From assembly GCA_002706265.1 (NCBI GenBank), contig PAKU01000032.1, positions 1 through 64,000 on the forward strand: DNA of 64,000 bases, written 5' to 3'. Under the pieces are notes generated by a model, which did no database searches, was not told the origin of the DNA, and worked only from the letters and a program-made list of their open reading frames with translations. The DNA comes from Polycyclovorans sp. (GTDB lineage: Bacteria; Pseudomonadota; Gammaproteobacteria; Nevskiales; Nevskiaceae). A program made the position numbers and the translations under genes. This document shows, one piece after another, positions 15,549-22,509 of this stretch (position 1 is its first letter; every line of letters starts with the position of its first letter).

Positions 15549-16751
15549 ATGATTGTGAACACACTTCGTCCCATCCTGTTCAGTGCGCTGGTGCTCGGCA
15601 GCAGCGCCAGCGCGTGGGCGGAAGCGGCGCCGCTTTCAGCGTTGGAAGGGGCCCTCACCGGCGGCACGGTCAACGTCAATCTGCGCCTGCGCTACGAGTT
15701 GGTCGAGCAGGACAACGCGCTTGAAGATGCCGATGCCCTGACCTTGCGCACGGCCCTGGGCTACACCACCCAGGCGTGGAATGGGGTCAGCGCCTTCGTC
15801 GAGATGGAGAACATCGACGCGCTGGTGGACGACTACTCCGGCGTGCCACCGCCGACGCAGTTCTCGGTGGTCGCCGACCCTGAAGGCACCGAGGTCAATC
15901 AATGGGGCGTGCGCTACACCGGCATCAAGGGCCTGGTGGCCACGCTGGGGCGCAGCAAGTTGATTCTCGACAATGCCCGCTGGGTGGGCAATGTGGGCTG
16001 GCGGCAGAACGAGCAGACCTACGACGGCTACTTTCTCAAGGCGACGCCGCTGGCCAACGTGACCCTCAACGGGGCGTACATCACCAACGTCAACAACATC
16101 TTTTTTGCCAATGTTGACCTCGAAGGGGTGCTGCTCAACGCCCAATGGGTCGCCTCGCCGGCGCTGGCCCTGACCGCCTACGGCTACCTGCTGGACTACA
16201 ACGTGATCACCCCCGCCACGCCCGATGCCGACACCGTGGGGCTGCGCGCCACCGGCGGTCTGCCGCTGGGCGAGACGGTGAAACTCAGCTATGTCGCCGA
16301 GTTTGCGCGCCAGGAGGCCACCACCGCAGGCGGCGACTTCGAGGCCGACTACCTGCTCGGCGAGCTGGCCCTGGGCATCAAGGGCGTGTCGCTGGCGGTG
16401 GGCTACGAGGTGCTGGGCAGTGATGGCGGCAGCTACGCGGTGATGACGCCGCTGGCCACGCTGCACGCCCACAACGGCTGGAACGATCTGTTTCTGGTGA
16501 CCCCGGCTGCGGGCCTGAACGACCTCTACGTGCGCCTCAGCGGCAACCTTGGCAAAACCGCGTGGATGGCCAAGTTTCATGAGTTCAGCGCCGACGAGGG
16601 CAACGCCGACTACGGCACCGAGTTGAACATTCAGCTCACCCGGCCGCTGGTCGGCAAGCTGAGTGGCGGCCTGAAGTACGGGGCCTATTCGGCCGACACG
16701 CTGGCCGTGGACACCGACAAGTTCTGGACCTGGTTGGGCTACGCCTTCTGA
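15549..16751 (+). CDS. Outer-membrane porin (alginate-export/porin-like family)
   Basis: This 400-residue protein has a signal peptide ending near ASAWAEA. It then shows repeated amphipathic strands (VNVNLRLRYEL, ALTLRTALGYTTQ, AFVEMENIDAL, WGVRYTGIKGLVATLGR) and ends in FWTWLGYAF with a C-terminal Phe, as expected for a beta-barrel. The layout resembles alginate-export-like porins. It has its own sigma-54-like promoter and ANTAR leader and lies directly upstream of nrtABD. It is therefore likely a nitrate-induced outer-membrane route for nitrate or related anions. The substrate is inferred from context only. Confidence 0.78.
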   Translation: MIVNTLRPILFSALVLGSSASAWAEAAPLSALEGALTGGTVNVNLRLRYELVEQDNALEDADALTLRTALGYTTQAWNGVSAFVEMENIDALVDDYSGVPPPTQFSVVADPEGTEVNQWGVRYTGIKGLVATLGRSKLILDNARWVGNVGWRQNEQTYDGYFLKATPLANVTLNGAYITNVNNIFFANVDLEGVLLNAQWVASPALALTAYGYLLDYNVITPATPDADTVGLRATGGLPLGETVKLSYVAEFARQEATTAGGDFEADYLLGELALGIKGVSLAVGYEVLGSDGGSYAVMTPLATLHAHNGWNDLFLVTPAAGLNDLYVRLSGNLGKTAWMAKFHEFSADEGNADYGTELNIQLTRPLVGKLSGGLKYGAYSADTLAVDTDKFWTWLGYAF

Positions 16752-16815
16752 GGCGGCGGCACGCCATCGTCAGCCGGCAGGCCCCGCACCCTGGCGGCGG
16801 CCTGTCGGCTTGAAA

Positions 16816-16859
16816 CCGGACCTGCGGGGGCGCACGCACGCCCACCCCCGCAGGTCCGG
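16816..16859. terminator. Strong hairpin downstream of the porin gene
   Basis: A perfect 15-bp stem pairs CCGGACCTGCGGGGG (16816-16830) with CCCCCGCAGGTCCGG (16845-16859) around a 14-nt loop. It lies 65 bases past the porin stop codon. No T-run follows, so it is either a rho-independent element of weak type, an mRNA 3'-end stabiliser or a DNA repeat element. Confidence 0.5.
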
Positions 16860-16904
16860 CGTGCGTTTGGGCGGCTGCTTTGACCGCTGCGTCGCCGCCG
16901 GGTC

Positions 16905-16934
16905 GCCCCTGATTGCCCCTGATTGCCCCTGATT
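16905..16934 (+). repeat. Three tandem GCCCCTGATT decamers
   Basis: The decamer GCCCCTGATT occurs three times head to tail without mismatch, about 250 bp upstream of the nrtA sigma-54 promoter. The period is close to one helical turn, so identical faces would be presented to a protein. This is compatible with an enhancer, but the unit does not match an NtrC site I recognise. Confidence 0.7.
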
Positions 16935-17180
16935 GCCGCGACCGGTCGGCCACACCCGACACCCGCCTTCCCATCACGCCCCGCGGTCGGGTTGAAGCCC
17001 GATCCCGACCCACCCGCTCCCGGCGGCGGGCCACCTCGCGGTCAAGGCCGTGCACACGCCGCACGCCCATGCACCATCGCGCGGCGCACGCCCGCAGATG
17101 GGGCAAGGCACCGGTGCAAAGCGCGCGCCCGGCCCCCCATGGCGGTGCACACACCGGCAACGACGCCGTTTCGTGGGGCT

Positions 17181-17196
17181 TGGCACGAACCCTGCT
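17181..17196 (+). promoter_or_regulatory. Sigma-54-like promoter of nrtABD
   Basis: TGGCAC-GAACC-CTGCT has a perfect -24 hexamer and one mismatch (C for T) in the -12 element. The predicted transcript start is near 17207, 3 nt before the first ANTAR hairpin. Confidence 0.75.
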
Positions 17197-17209
17197 TGGT
17201 CAGTACGGC

Positions 17210-17310
17210 ACACCAAAGACGGTCTGCACACATCAGCGCGCCCCGCAGGGCGCCCCGAACGGACAACGGCGTCCATGCGCGATCACCTCGCACATGGGCG
17301 CTTTTTTTTT
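17210..17310 (+). promoter_or_regulatory. ANTAR-target leader with intrinsic terminator
   Basis: P1 is CACACC (17210-17215), loop AAAGAC, GGTCTG (17222-17227), with one C-C mismatch; its loop is identical to P1 of the porin leader. P2 is GGAC (17261-17264), loop AACGGC, GTCC (17271-17274). Both loops carry A1 and G4. The terminator GCGTCCATG (17269-17277) pairs with CATGGGCGC and is followed by nine Ts at 17302-17310. P2 and terminator overlap. A separate GCGCCC-CGCA-GGGCGC hairpin lies between P1 and P2, an insertion not seen in the other leaders. Confidence 0.85.
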
Positions 17311-17320
17311 GGAGAACCGC

Positions 17321-18691
17321 ATGTCATCACGTTTAGTTGGCTGGTCACGTCGCCTCATCAGCACCGCCGTGGTCACGGCCACGGCCTTGGGCGCCCATCC
17401 GGCGCTGGCGCTGGAAAAAGACGAGATCAAACTCGGCTTCATCAAGCTCACCGACATGGTGCCGCTGGCCATCGCCTACGAAAAAGGCTACTTCGAAGAC
17501 GAAGGCCTGTACGTCACCCTTGAAGCCCAGGCCAACTGGAAGGTGCTGCTCGATCGCGTCATCTCTGGTGAACTCGATGGCGCGCACATGCTCTCGGGTC
17601 AGCCCCTGGGCGCCACCATCGGCTTTGGCACCAAGGCCGACATCATCACCGCCTTCGTCATGGACCTGAACGGCAACGCCATCACCGTGGCCAACAGCGT
17701 CTGGGACGAGATGAAGCCGCATGTGCCCATGAAAGACGGCAAGCCCGTGCACCCCATCAAGGCCGACGCGCTGAAGCCGGTCATCGCCGCCAAGAAGGCC
17801 AAGGGCGAGCCGTTCAACATGGGCATGGTCTTCCCGGTGTCCACCCACAATTACGAGATTCGCTACTGGCTGGCCGCCGCCGGCATTCACCCCGGTTTCT
17901 ACGCGCCGCAGCGCGGTGACGTGCTGGGCCAACTGTTGGCCGACGTGCTGCTGTCGGTCACGCCGCCGCCGCAGATGCCCGCCACCCTTGAAGCCGGCAC
18001 CATCCTCGGCTACAGCGTCGGCGAACCGTGGAACCAGCAGGCGGTCTTTCGCGGCATCGGCGTGCCGGTGGTCACCGACCTGAACATTCGCAACAACGTG
18101 TCCGAAAAGGTGTTGGGCGTGAGCCAGGAATGGGCCGACAAGCACCCCAAGACCCACATCGCCATGGTCAAGGCACTGATCCGCGCCGGCCACTGGCTCG
18201 ACGCCGAAAACAACGCCAACCGCAAGGAGGCCGCCAAGATCATCTCGTCATCGACCTATGTCGGCGCCGACTACGAAGTGATCGCCAACAGCATGACCGG
18301 CGTCTTCGAGTACGAGAAAGGGGATGTGCGTCCGGCGCCCGACTTCAACGTCTTTTTCCGCTATCACGCCACCTATCCGTACACCTCCGATGCCGTGTGG
18401 TACCTGACGCAGATGCGCCGCTGGGGGCAGATTGCCGAGGCCAAGCCCGACAGCTGGTACATCGAAACCGCCAAGAAGGTGTTCCGTGCCGACATCTACC
18501 AGCAAGCGGCCGAGGAACTGATCGCCGAGGGCAAGATGTCGGCCAGCGACTTCCCCGACTTTGGCGCCGAAACCGGGTTTCGCCCGGTGGACCACACCAC
18601 CTTCATCGACGCCAACACCTTTGACGGCCGCAGCCCCAACGCCTATCTCGAACAGTTCAAGATAGGCCTGAAGGGCAAGGAAACGCCATGA
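17321..18691 (+). CDS. nrtA: Nitrate ABC transporter substrate-binding protein
   Basis: The ATG at 17321 follows GGAGAACCGC; the frame runs further upstream only through the leader. The 456-residue protein has a signal peptide (about residues 1-30, ending PALALE) and the CmpA/NrtA fold: [27 protein letters not shown], a [15 protein letters not shown] ligand-pocket segment, and [18 protein letters not shown]. It resembles NasS encoded at 31567 but is exported. It overlaps nrtB by 4 bp. Expression needs the ANTAR leader, so nitrate itself, through NasS/NasT, should induce uptake. Confidence 0.9.
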   Translation: MSSRLVGWSRRLISTAVVTATALGAHPALALEKDEIKLGFIKLTDMVPLAIAYEKGYFEDEGLYVTLEAQANWKVLLDRVISGELDGAHMLSGQPLGATIGFGTKADIITAFVMDLNGNAITVANSVWDEMKPHVPMKDGKPVHPIKADALKPVIAAKKAKGEPFNMGMVFPVSTHNYEIRYWLAAAGIHPGFYAPQRGDVLGQLLADVLLSVTPPPQMPATLEAGTILGYSVGEPWNQQAVFRGIGVPVVTDLNIRNNVSEKVLGVSQEWADKHPKTHIAMVKALIRAGHWLDAENNANRKEAAKIISSSTYVGADYEVIANSMTGVFEYEKGDVRPAPDFNVFFRYHATYPYTSDAVWYLTQMRRWGQIAEAKPDSWYIETAKKVFRADIYQQAAEELIAEGKMSASDFPDFGAETGFRPVDHTTFIDANTFDGRSPNAYLEQFKIGLKGKETP

Positions 18692-19695
18692 GCACCGGCG
18701 TCGCCTCACGGTTGCAGGGCACCGGCCAGCATCTGGTGGCGCGTGTGGCCGCGCTGCGCGGCAGCGATGCGCGGTCGGTGCTGAAGCGGGTGGCGCTGCC
18801 CATGATCGGCCTGCTGGTGATGCTGATGCTCTGGGAACAGGGCGCCAAGCAGGTGCAAACCTCGCTGGGCGCCCTGCCCGGCCCGGTGGCGGTCTGGGAA
18901 CAGGCCGGCAACCTCTGGGATGAGCACCGCGCCGAGCGCGCCAAGGCCGCGGCGTTCTACCAGCGTCAGGACGAGCGCAACGCCGAAAGGCTGGCGAAAA
19001 ATCCCGAGGCGGAAGTGCGCATTCGCAGCTACACCGGCAAACCGACCTTCGTCGACCAGATCAAGACCAGCCTGGTCACGGTGATGAGCGGCTTTCTGCT
19101 GGCCTCGCTGATCGCCATTCCGGCCGGCCTGGCCATTGGCCTGTCGCCCACGCTCTACGCCATGTTCAATCCGGTGATCCAGCTGTTCAAACCGGTGTCA
19201 CCGCTGGCCTGGCTGCCCATCGTGACCCTGGTGGTCAGCGCGGTGTACGTGAGTGACGACCCGATGATCTCCAAGTCGTACCTGGTCTCGATGCTGTGCG
19301 TGATGCTGTGCTCCATCTGGCCCACCCTGGTCAATACCGCGGTGGGCGCCTCCACCGTCTCCACCGACCTGGTCAGCGTGTCGCGCGTGCTGCGCCTGCA
19401 TGCGCTGTCGCACGTCTGGCGGGTGGTGCTGCCCAGCGCCATTCCCATGATCTTTGCCGGCCTGCGCACCTCGCTAGGCGTGGCGTGGATGGTGCTGATC
19501 GCCTCCGAAATGCTGGCGCAGAACCCTGGCCTCGGAAAGTTCGTCTGGGATGAATTCCAGAACGGATCCTCGGCCTCGCTGGGCCGCATCATGGTGGCGG
19601 TGCTCACCATTGGCCTCATCGGATTCCTGCTCGACCGCTGCATGCTCTGGCTGCAACGCAACGTCAGCTGGGACAAAAACGCCATCCTGCGATGA
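18688..19695 (+). CDS. nrtB: Nitrate ABC transporter permease
   Basis: This 335-residue inner-membrane permease starts in an ATGA overlap with nrtA. It has an N-terminal membrane anchor (about residues 31-47), a periplasmic stretch rich in charged residues, and the BPD_transp_1 domain with about five helices. The ATPase-contact loop lies near [18 protein letters not shown]. The length matches NrtB. It works with the nrtA and nrtD products in ATP-driven nitrate uptake. Confidence 0.9.
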   Translation: MSTGVASRLQGTGQHLVARVAALRGSDARSVLKRVALPMIGLLVMLMLWEQGAKQVQTSLGALPGPVAVWEQAGNLWDEHRAERAKAAAFYQRQDERNAERLAKNPEAEVRIRSYTGKPTFVDQIKTSLVTVMSGFLLASLIAIPAGLAIGLSPTLYAMFNPVIQLFKPVSPLAWLPIVTLVVSAVYVSDDPMISKSYLVSMLCVMLCSIWPTLVNTAVGASTVSTDLVSVSRVLRLHALSHVWRVVLPSAIPMIFAGLRTSLGVAWMVLIASEMLAQNPGLGKFVWDEFQNGSSASLGRIMVAVLTIGLIGFLLDRCMLWLQRNVSWDKNAILR

Positions 19696-20684
19696 GCACG
19701 CCCCTCCTCCTCCACCCCGCTGGACGCCCGGCCGCCACCGCACCCGCAGCGCGGCCGGTGACCGCCGTCGCGCCGCGGCGCGCCGCCGTTCAGCACGCTT
19801 TTGGCGATCGCCCCCAACCGAGCCCACCCATGAAAACGCATCTCGAACTCTCAGACGTGTGCATGGACTTCCCGACCCCCAAGGGCACGTTCAACGCACT
19901 CCACCACATCAACCTCAAAGTGGCGCAGGGTGAATTTCTGTCGCTGATCGGCCATTCCGGCTGCGGCAAATCCACCGTGCTCAACATCGTGGCCGGCCTG
20001 CTCAAGGCCACACAGGGCGGCATCATCGTCAACGGGCACGAGGTCAACAGCCCCGGCCCCGACCGCGGCATGGTCTTCCAGAACCACTCGCTGCTGCCAT
20101 GGCTCACCGTGTACGGCAACGTTGCGCTGGCGGTGCGTCAGGTATTCGGCGGCAAGAAAACCCGCGCCGAACAACGTGAGTGGATCGAGCACAACCTCGA
20201 ACTGGTCAACATGGCGCACGCCATGGACAAACGGCCGCACGAAATCTCCGGCGGCATGAAGCAGCGCGTCGGCATCGCCCGGGCGCTGTCAATGCAACCG
20301 CAGATCCTGCTGATGGACGAACCCTTCGGTGCGCTCGATGCCCTCACCCGCGCCCAGCTTCAAGACTCGCTGATGGAGATTCAGGCCCGTCTTGGCACCA
20401 CCGTGCTGATGGTCACCCACGACGTCGACGAAGCCGTGCTGCTGTCCGACCGGGTGGTGATGCTCAACGTCGGCCCCGGCGCCACCATCGGCAAGGTGCT
20501 CGACGTTGACCTGCCGCGCCCGCGTGAACGCCTGGCCCTGGCCGAAAGCGCCGACTACCACCACTGCCGCGCCGAGATCCTGCATTTTCTGTATGCCGGA
20601 CACAGCGCCTCGGCAGCCGAACCGGCCGCGGGCGCCGGCGAAACCCGCCTGCACCTGCTGCCCAAAAAGGTCGCCAATGGATGA
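19692..20684 (+). CDS. nrtD: Nitrate ABC transporter ATP-binding protein
   Basis: The call begins at the ATGA overlap with nrtB. An alternative ATG at 19830 would remove a low-complexity N-terminus of 46 residues and place the ABC domain at the start; neither has a strong ribosome site. The protein has Walker A GHSGCGKST, signature ISGGMKQRVGIARAL, Walker B LLMDEPFGALD and the switch His in MVTHDVDEAV. It is of the NrtD class without the extra NrtC binding domain. It completes nrtABD. Confidence 0.88.
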   Translation: MSTPLLLHPAGRPAATAPAARPVTAVAPRRAAVQHAFGDRPQPSPPMKTHLELSDVCMDFPTPKGTFNALHHINLKVAQGEFLSLIGHSGCGKSTVLNIVAGLLKATQGGIIVNGHEVNSPGPDRGMVFQNHSLLPWLTVYGNVALAVRQVFGGKKTRAEQREWIEHNLELVNMAHAMDKRPHEISGGMKQRVGIARALSMQPQILLMDEPFGALDALTRAQLQDSLMEIQARLGTTVLMVTHDVDEAVLLSDRVVMLNVGPGATIGKVLDVDLPRPRERLALAESADYHHCRAEILHFLYAGHSASAAEPAAGAGETRLHLLPKKVANG

Positions 20685-20735
20685 TGCCCGGCGGCGCGGC
20701 TTGCGCTGTCGGCCGCGCCGCCGTTGAATACCGGC

Positions 20736-21602
20736 ATGACCCCAATCGAATCACCCGCATCGCCGCTGGCAGGCCGCTGCATCGCCCTGCCAGAAACCCG
20801 TGAGCTTGAAGTGTTTGCCGGCCTGCTGGAGCGCCGCGGCGCGCGGGTCTGGCGCTGCCCCTTGGTGGCCATCAAGGACGCGCCCGACCCTGCGCCGGTG
20901 CTGCACTGGCTGCACGCCTTCATCGCCGGCGGCTGCGACGACCTGGTGCTGCTCACCGGCGAAGGGCTGCGCCGGCTCGACGGCTGCCTGCAACACCATG
21001 CGCCGCAACACCGCACCGCCTTTCGCGAGCGCCTTGCCCTGACCCGGCTGATCGCCCGCGGCCCCAAGCCCGGCCGGGTGCTGCGCGACTGGGGCATGAA
21101 GGCCCAGCACGTGGCCGATCCCGCCACCACGCCGGGGCTCATCGCACTGCTGCAACAGCTCGACGCACAACAACCCCTGCGCGGCCGCCGCATTGGCGTG
21201 CAGCGCTACGGCACCGAACCCAACCGACCGCTCAGCGACGCCCTGACGGCCCTGGGCGCCCGCGAGCAACCGGTGGCCCCCTACATCTATGCCGATGCGG
21301 CCGACCAGCAGGCGGTGCAGGCGCTCATTGCCGCATTGGCCGCCGGCACCGTAGACGCCATCGCCTTCACCAGCATGGCCCAGGTGGACCGGCTCTACCG
21401 CGTCGCCGAAGACCACGACCAGATGCCCCTGCTGCAGGCCGGGCTGGCCCGCACCCAGGTGGCCGCCGTAGGCCCGGTGGTGGCCGACGCCCTGCGCGCC
21501 CGCGGCGCCCAGGTTGACGTCATGCCCGGCCAGTCGTGGTACCTCAAACCGCTCACCCAAGCCCTGGCCGACGGCCTGCAGGGACTCTCCGCCGCGCCAT
21601 AG
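20736..21602 (+). CDS. Uroporphyrinogen-III synthase (HemD-like)
   Basis: The ATG at 20736 is preferred to a TTG at 20724. The 288-residue protein shows the HemD two-lobe pattern: GRCIALPETRELEVFAGLLERRGARV at the N-terminus, LTGEGLRRL, then LRGRRIGVQRYG, a linker and AIAFTSMAQVDRL with GPVVADALRARGAQVDV. It cyclises hydroxymethylbilane to uroporphyrinogen III, the precursor of siroheme and haem. Sited after nrtABD, it may support siroheme supply to NirB and haem supply to the cytochromes. It is probably a nitrate-linked paralogue of a housekeeping hemD; the sequence alone cannot prove this. Confidence 0.82.
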   Translation: MTPIESPASPLAGRCIALPETRELEVFAGLLERRGARVWRCPLVAIKDAPDPAPVLHWLHAFIAGGCDDLVLLTGEGLRRLDGCLQHHAPQHRTAFRERLALTRLIARGPKPGRVLRDWGMKAQHVADPATTPGLIALLQQLDAQQPLRGRRIGVQRYGTEPNRPLSDALTALGAREQPVAPYIYADAADQQAVQALIAALAAGTVDAIAFTSMAQVDRLYRVAEDHDQMPLLQAGLARTQVAAVGPVVADALRARGAQVDVMPGQSWYLKPLTQALADGLQGLSAAP

Positions 21603-21737
21603 GCGGCCGCGAGGGCGCGGCGGCTGCCTGAATCGGCCATGACCGCCGACCTCGACTCAGCGCCGACGAACTGCCGCATCCCCTCCGCGTGGGCACGGCC
21701 TTCGGCCTTTGCCTCCTCTGCGCCGCACGCGCTATTT

Positions 21738-21770
21738 CGTAGGGTGGGCAAAGCGAAGCGTGCCCACGCG
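21738..21770 (+). repeat. REP unit 1, forward
   Basis: CGTAGGGTGGGCA-AAGCGAAGCG-TGCCCACGCG: TGGGCA pairs with TGCCCA to form the REP hairpin, headed by a GTAGGG-type tag. It is 15 bases from the 3' end of the transposase gene and inverted relative to REP unit 2. Confidence 0.85.
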
Positions 21771-21785
21771 GCGGCCACCCCGGAC

Positions 21786-22325
21786 TCAACGCCGCTCCCC
21801 GGCATTCCCCACGATCTCGCCGGCCGCATCGCCTGCCCAGTCCAGCGCCAGCCATCCGCGCTGCACAAACCGGTGAAAGCTGGAGTACGGCCAATCCTGC
21901 ACTCGACTCACCAGCCCGTGCTTGACCGGGTTGAAATGGATGTAATCCACATGACGCTGCAGATCATCGTCGTCGCGAATCTGATGCTCCCAGTAGCGAC
22001 GCTGCCAGATGCCTTTCTCGCGTCGGGCTGACTTGCTCGCGGTGCGCGTCGGGCCGGCGGGGAAGCCGCGCGAGAACGCGGTTTTGATTGCGCTCCATCG
22101 CCGGGAGAAACCGGCGTCGTTCGCGGGCAGTTGCCAGATTGCGTGCAGGTGTTCGGGCAGCACGCAGATCGCGACGGTATGGAAGGGGTGTTTGGTGCAC
22201 GCATCGCCGTAGGCGCTGCGCAACTTTTCGATGGACTCGGTGAGCAAGGCGCTGCGGCGATCCGCCAGGGTCACGGTGAAAAAGTACATGGCACCGGCGG
22301 CTTGGCTGCGGCGGTAGCGAGACAT
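21786..22325 (-). CDS. REP-associated tyrosine transposase (RAYT)
   Basis: The start at 22325 is chosen because the longer frame merely translates the neighbouring REP unit. The 179-residue protein begins MSRYRR and has the Y1-transposase fold: AMYFFTVTLADRR, the HUH-like pair in LPEHLHAIWQLP, and HVDYIHFNPVKHGLV with the likely catalytic Tyr, then a basic, Trp-rich C-terminus (WPYSSFHRF). Known: RAYTs are single-copy, domesticated Y1 enzymes that process REP hairpins. The three REP units flanking it on both sides fit its own substrate. It separates hemD from nasA and appears intact. Confidence 0.9.
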   Translation of the reverse strand: MSRYRRSQAAGAMYFFTVTLADRRSALLTESIEKLRSAYGDACTKHPFHTVAICVLPEHLHAIWQLPANDAGFSRRWSAIKTAFSRGFPAGPTRTASKSARREKGIWQRRYWEHQIRDDDDLQRHVDYIHFNPVKHGLVSRVQDWPYSSFHRFVQRGWLALDWAGDAAGEIVGNAGERR

Positions 22326-22373
22326 GGATCGCTCGTTTGGGACGACCATTCGCAGGTTATCGAGGTTGCGCAC

Positions 22374-22406
22374 CGCGTGGGCACGCTTCGCTTTGCCCAC
22401 CCTACG
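22374..22406 (-). repeat. REP unit 2, inverted
   Basis: The exact reverse complement of REP unit 1 (33 bases), located upstream of the transposase. Units 1 and 2 therefore flank the gene as inverted copies. Confidence 0.88.
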
Positions 22407-22421
22407 CCCTACGCGCCAATT

Positions 22422-22460
22422 CGTAGGGTGGGCAAAGCGGCTTCATCGCGTGCCCACGCG
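22422..22460 (+). repeat. REP unit 3, forward with longer loop
   Basis: It has the same head and hairpin arms as unit 1, but the loop reads AAAGCGGCTTCATCGCG-like rather than AAGCGAAGCG. With unit 2, 15 bases away, it forms the head-to-head pair typical of a bacterial interspersed mosaic element. It lies 50 bases past the nasA stop. Confidence 0.85.
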
Positions 22461-22509
22461 GTAACCCACCGAGGCCCGATGGGCGACGCGCGACGGGCGG
22501 ACGCCTGAT

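Larger units (their letters stand above)
16752..17180. other. Gene-free spacer between the porin gene and the nrt promoter
   Basis: I see no convincing gene here; reading frames lack family features and codon bias. It holds a strong inverted repeat (16816-16859), three tandem decamers (16905-16934) and GC-rich sequence, and then runs into the sigma-54 promoter of nrtA. Confidence 0.6.

Noticed and set aside
17221..17256. GCGCCC-CGCA-GGGCGC hairpin as the first ANTAR hairpin of the nrtA leader
   Set aside because: Its loop has neither A1 nor G4; the 17210-17227 hairpin fits the rule and matches P1 of the porin leader.
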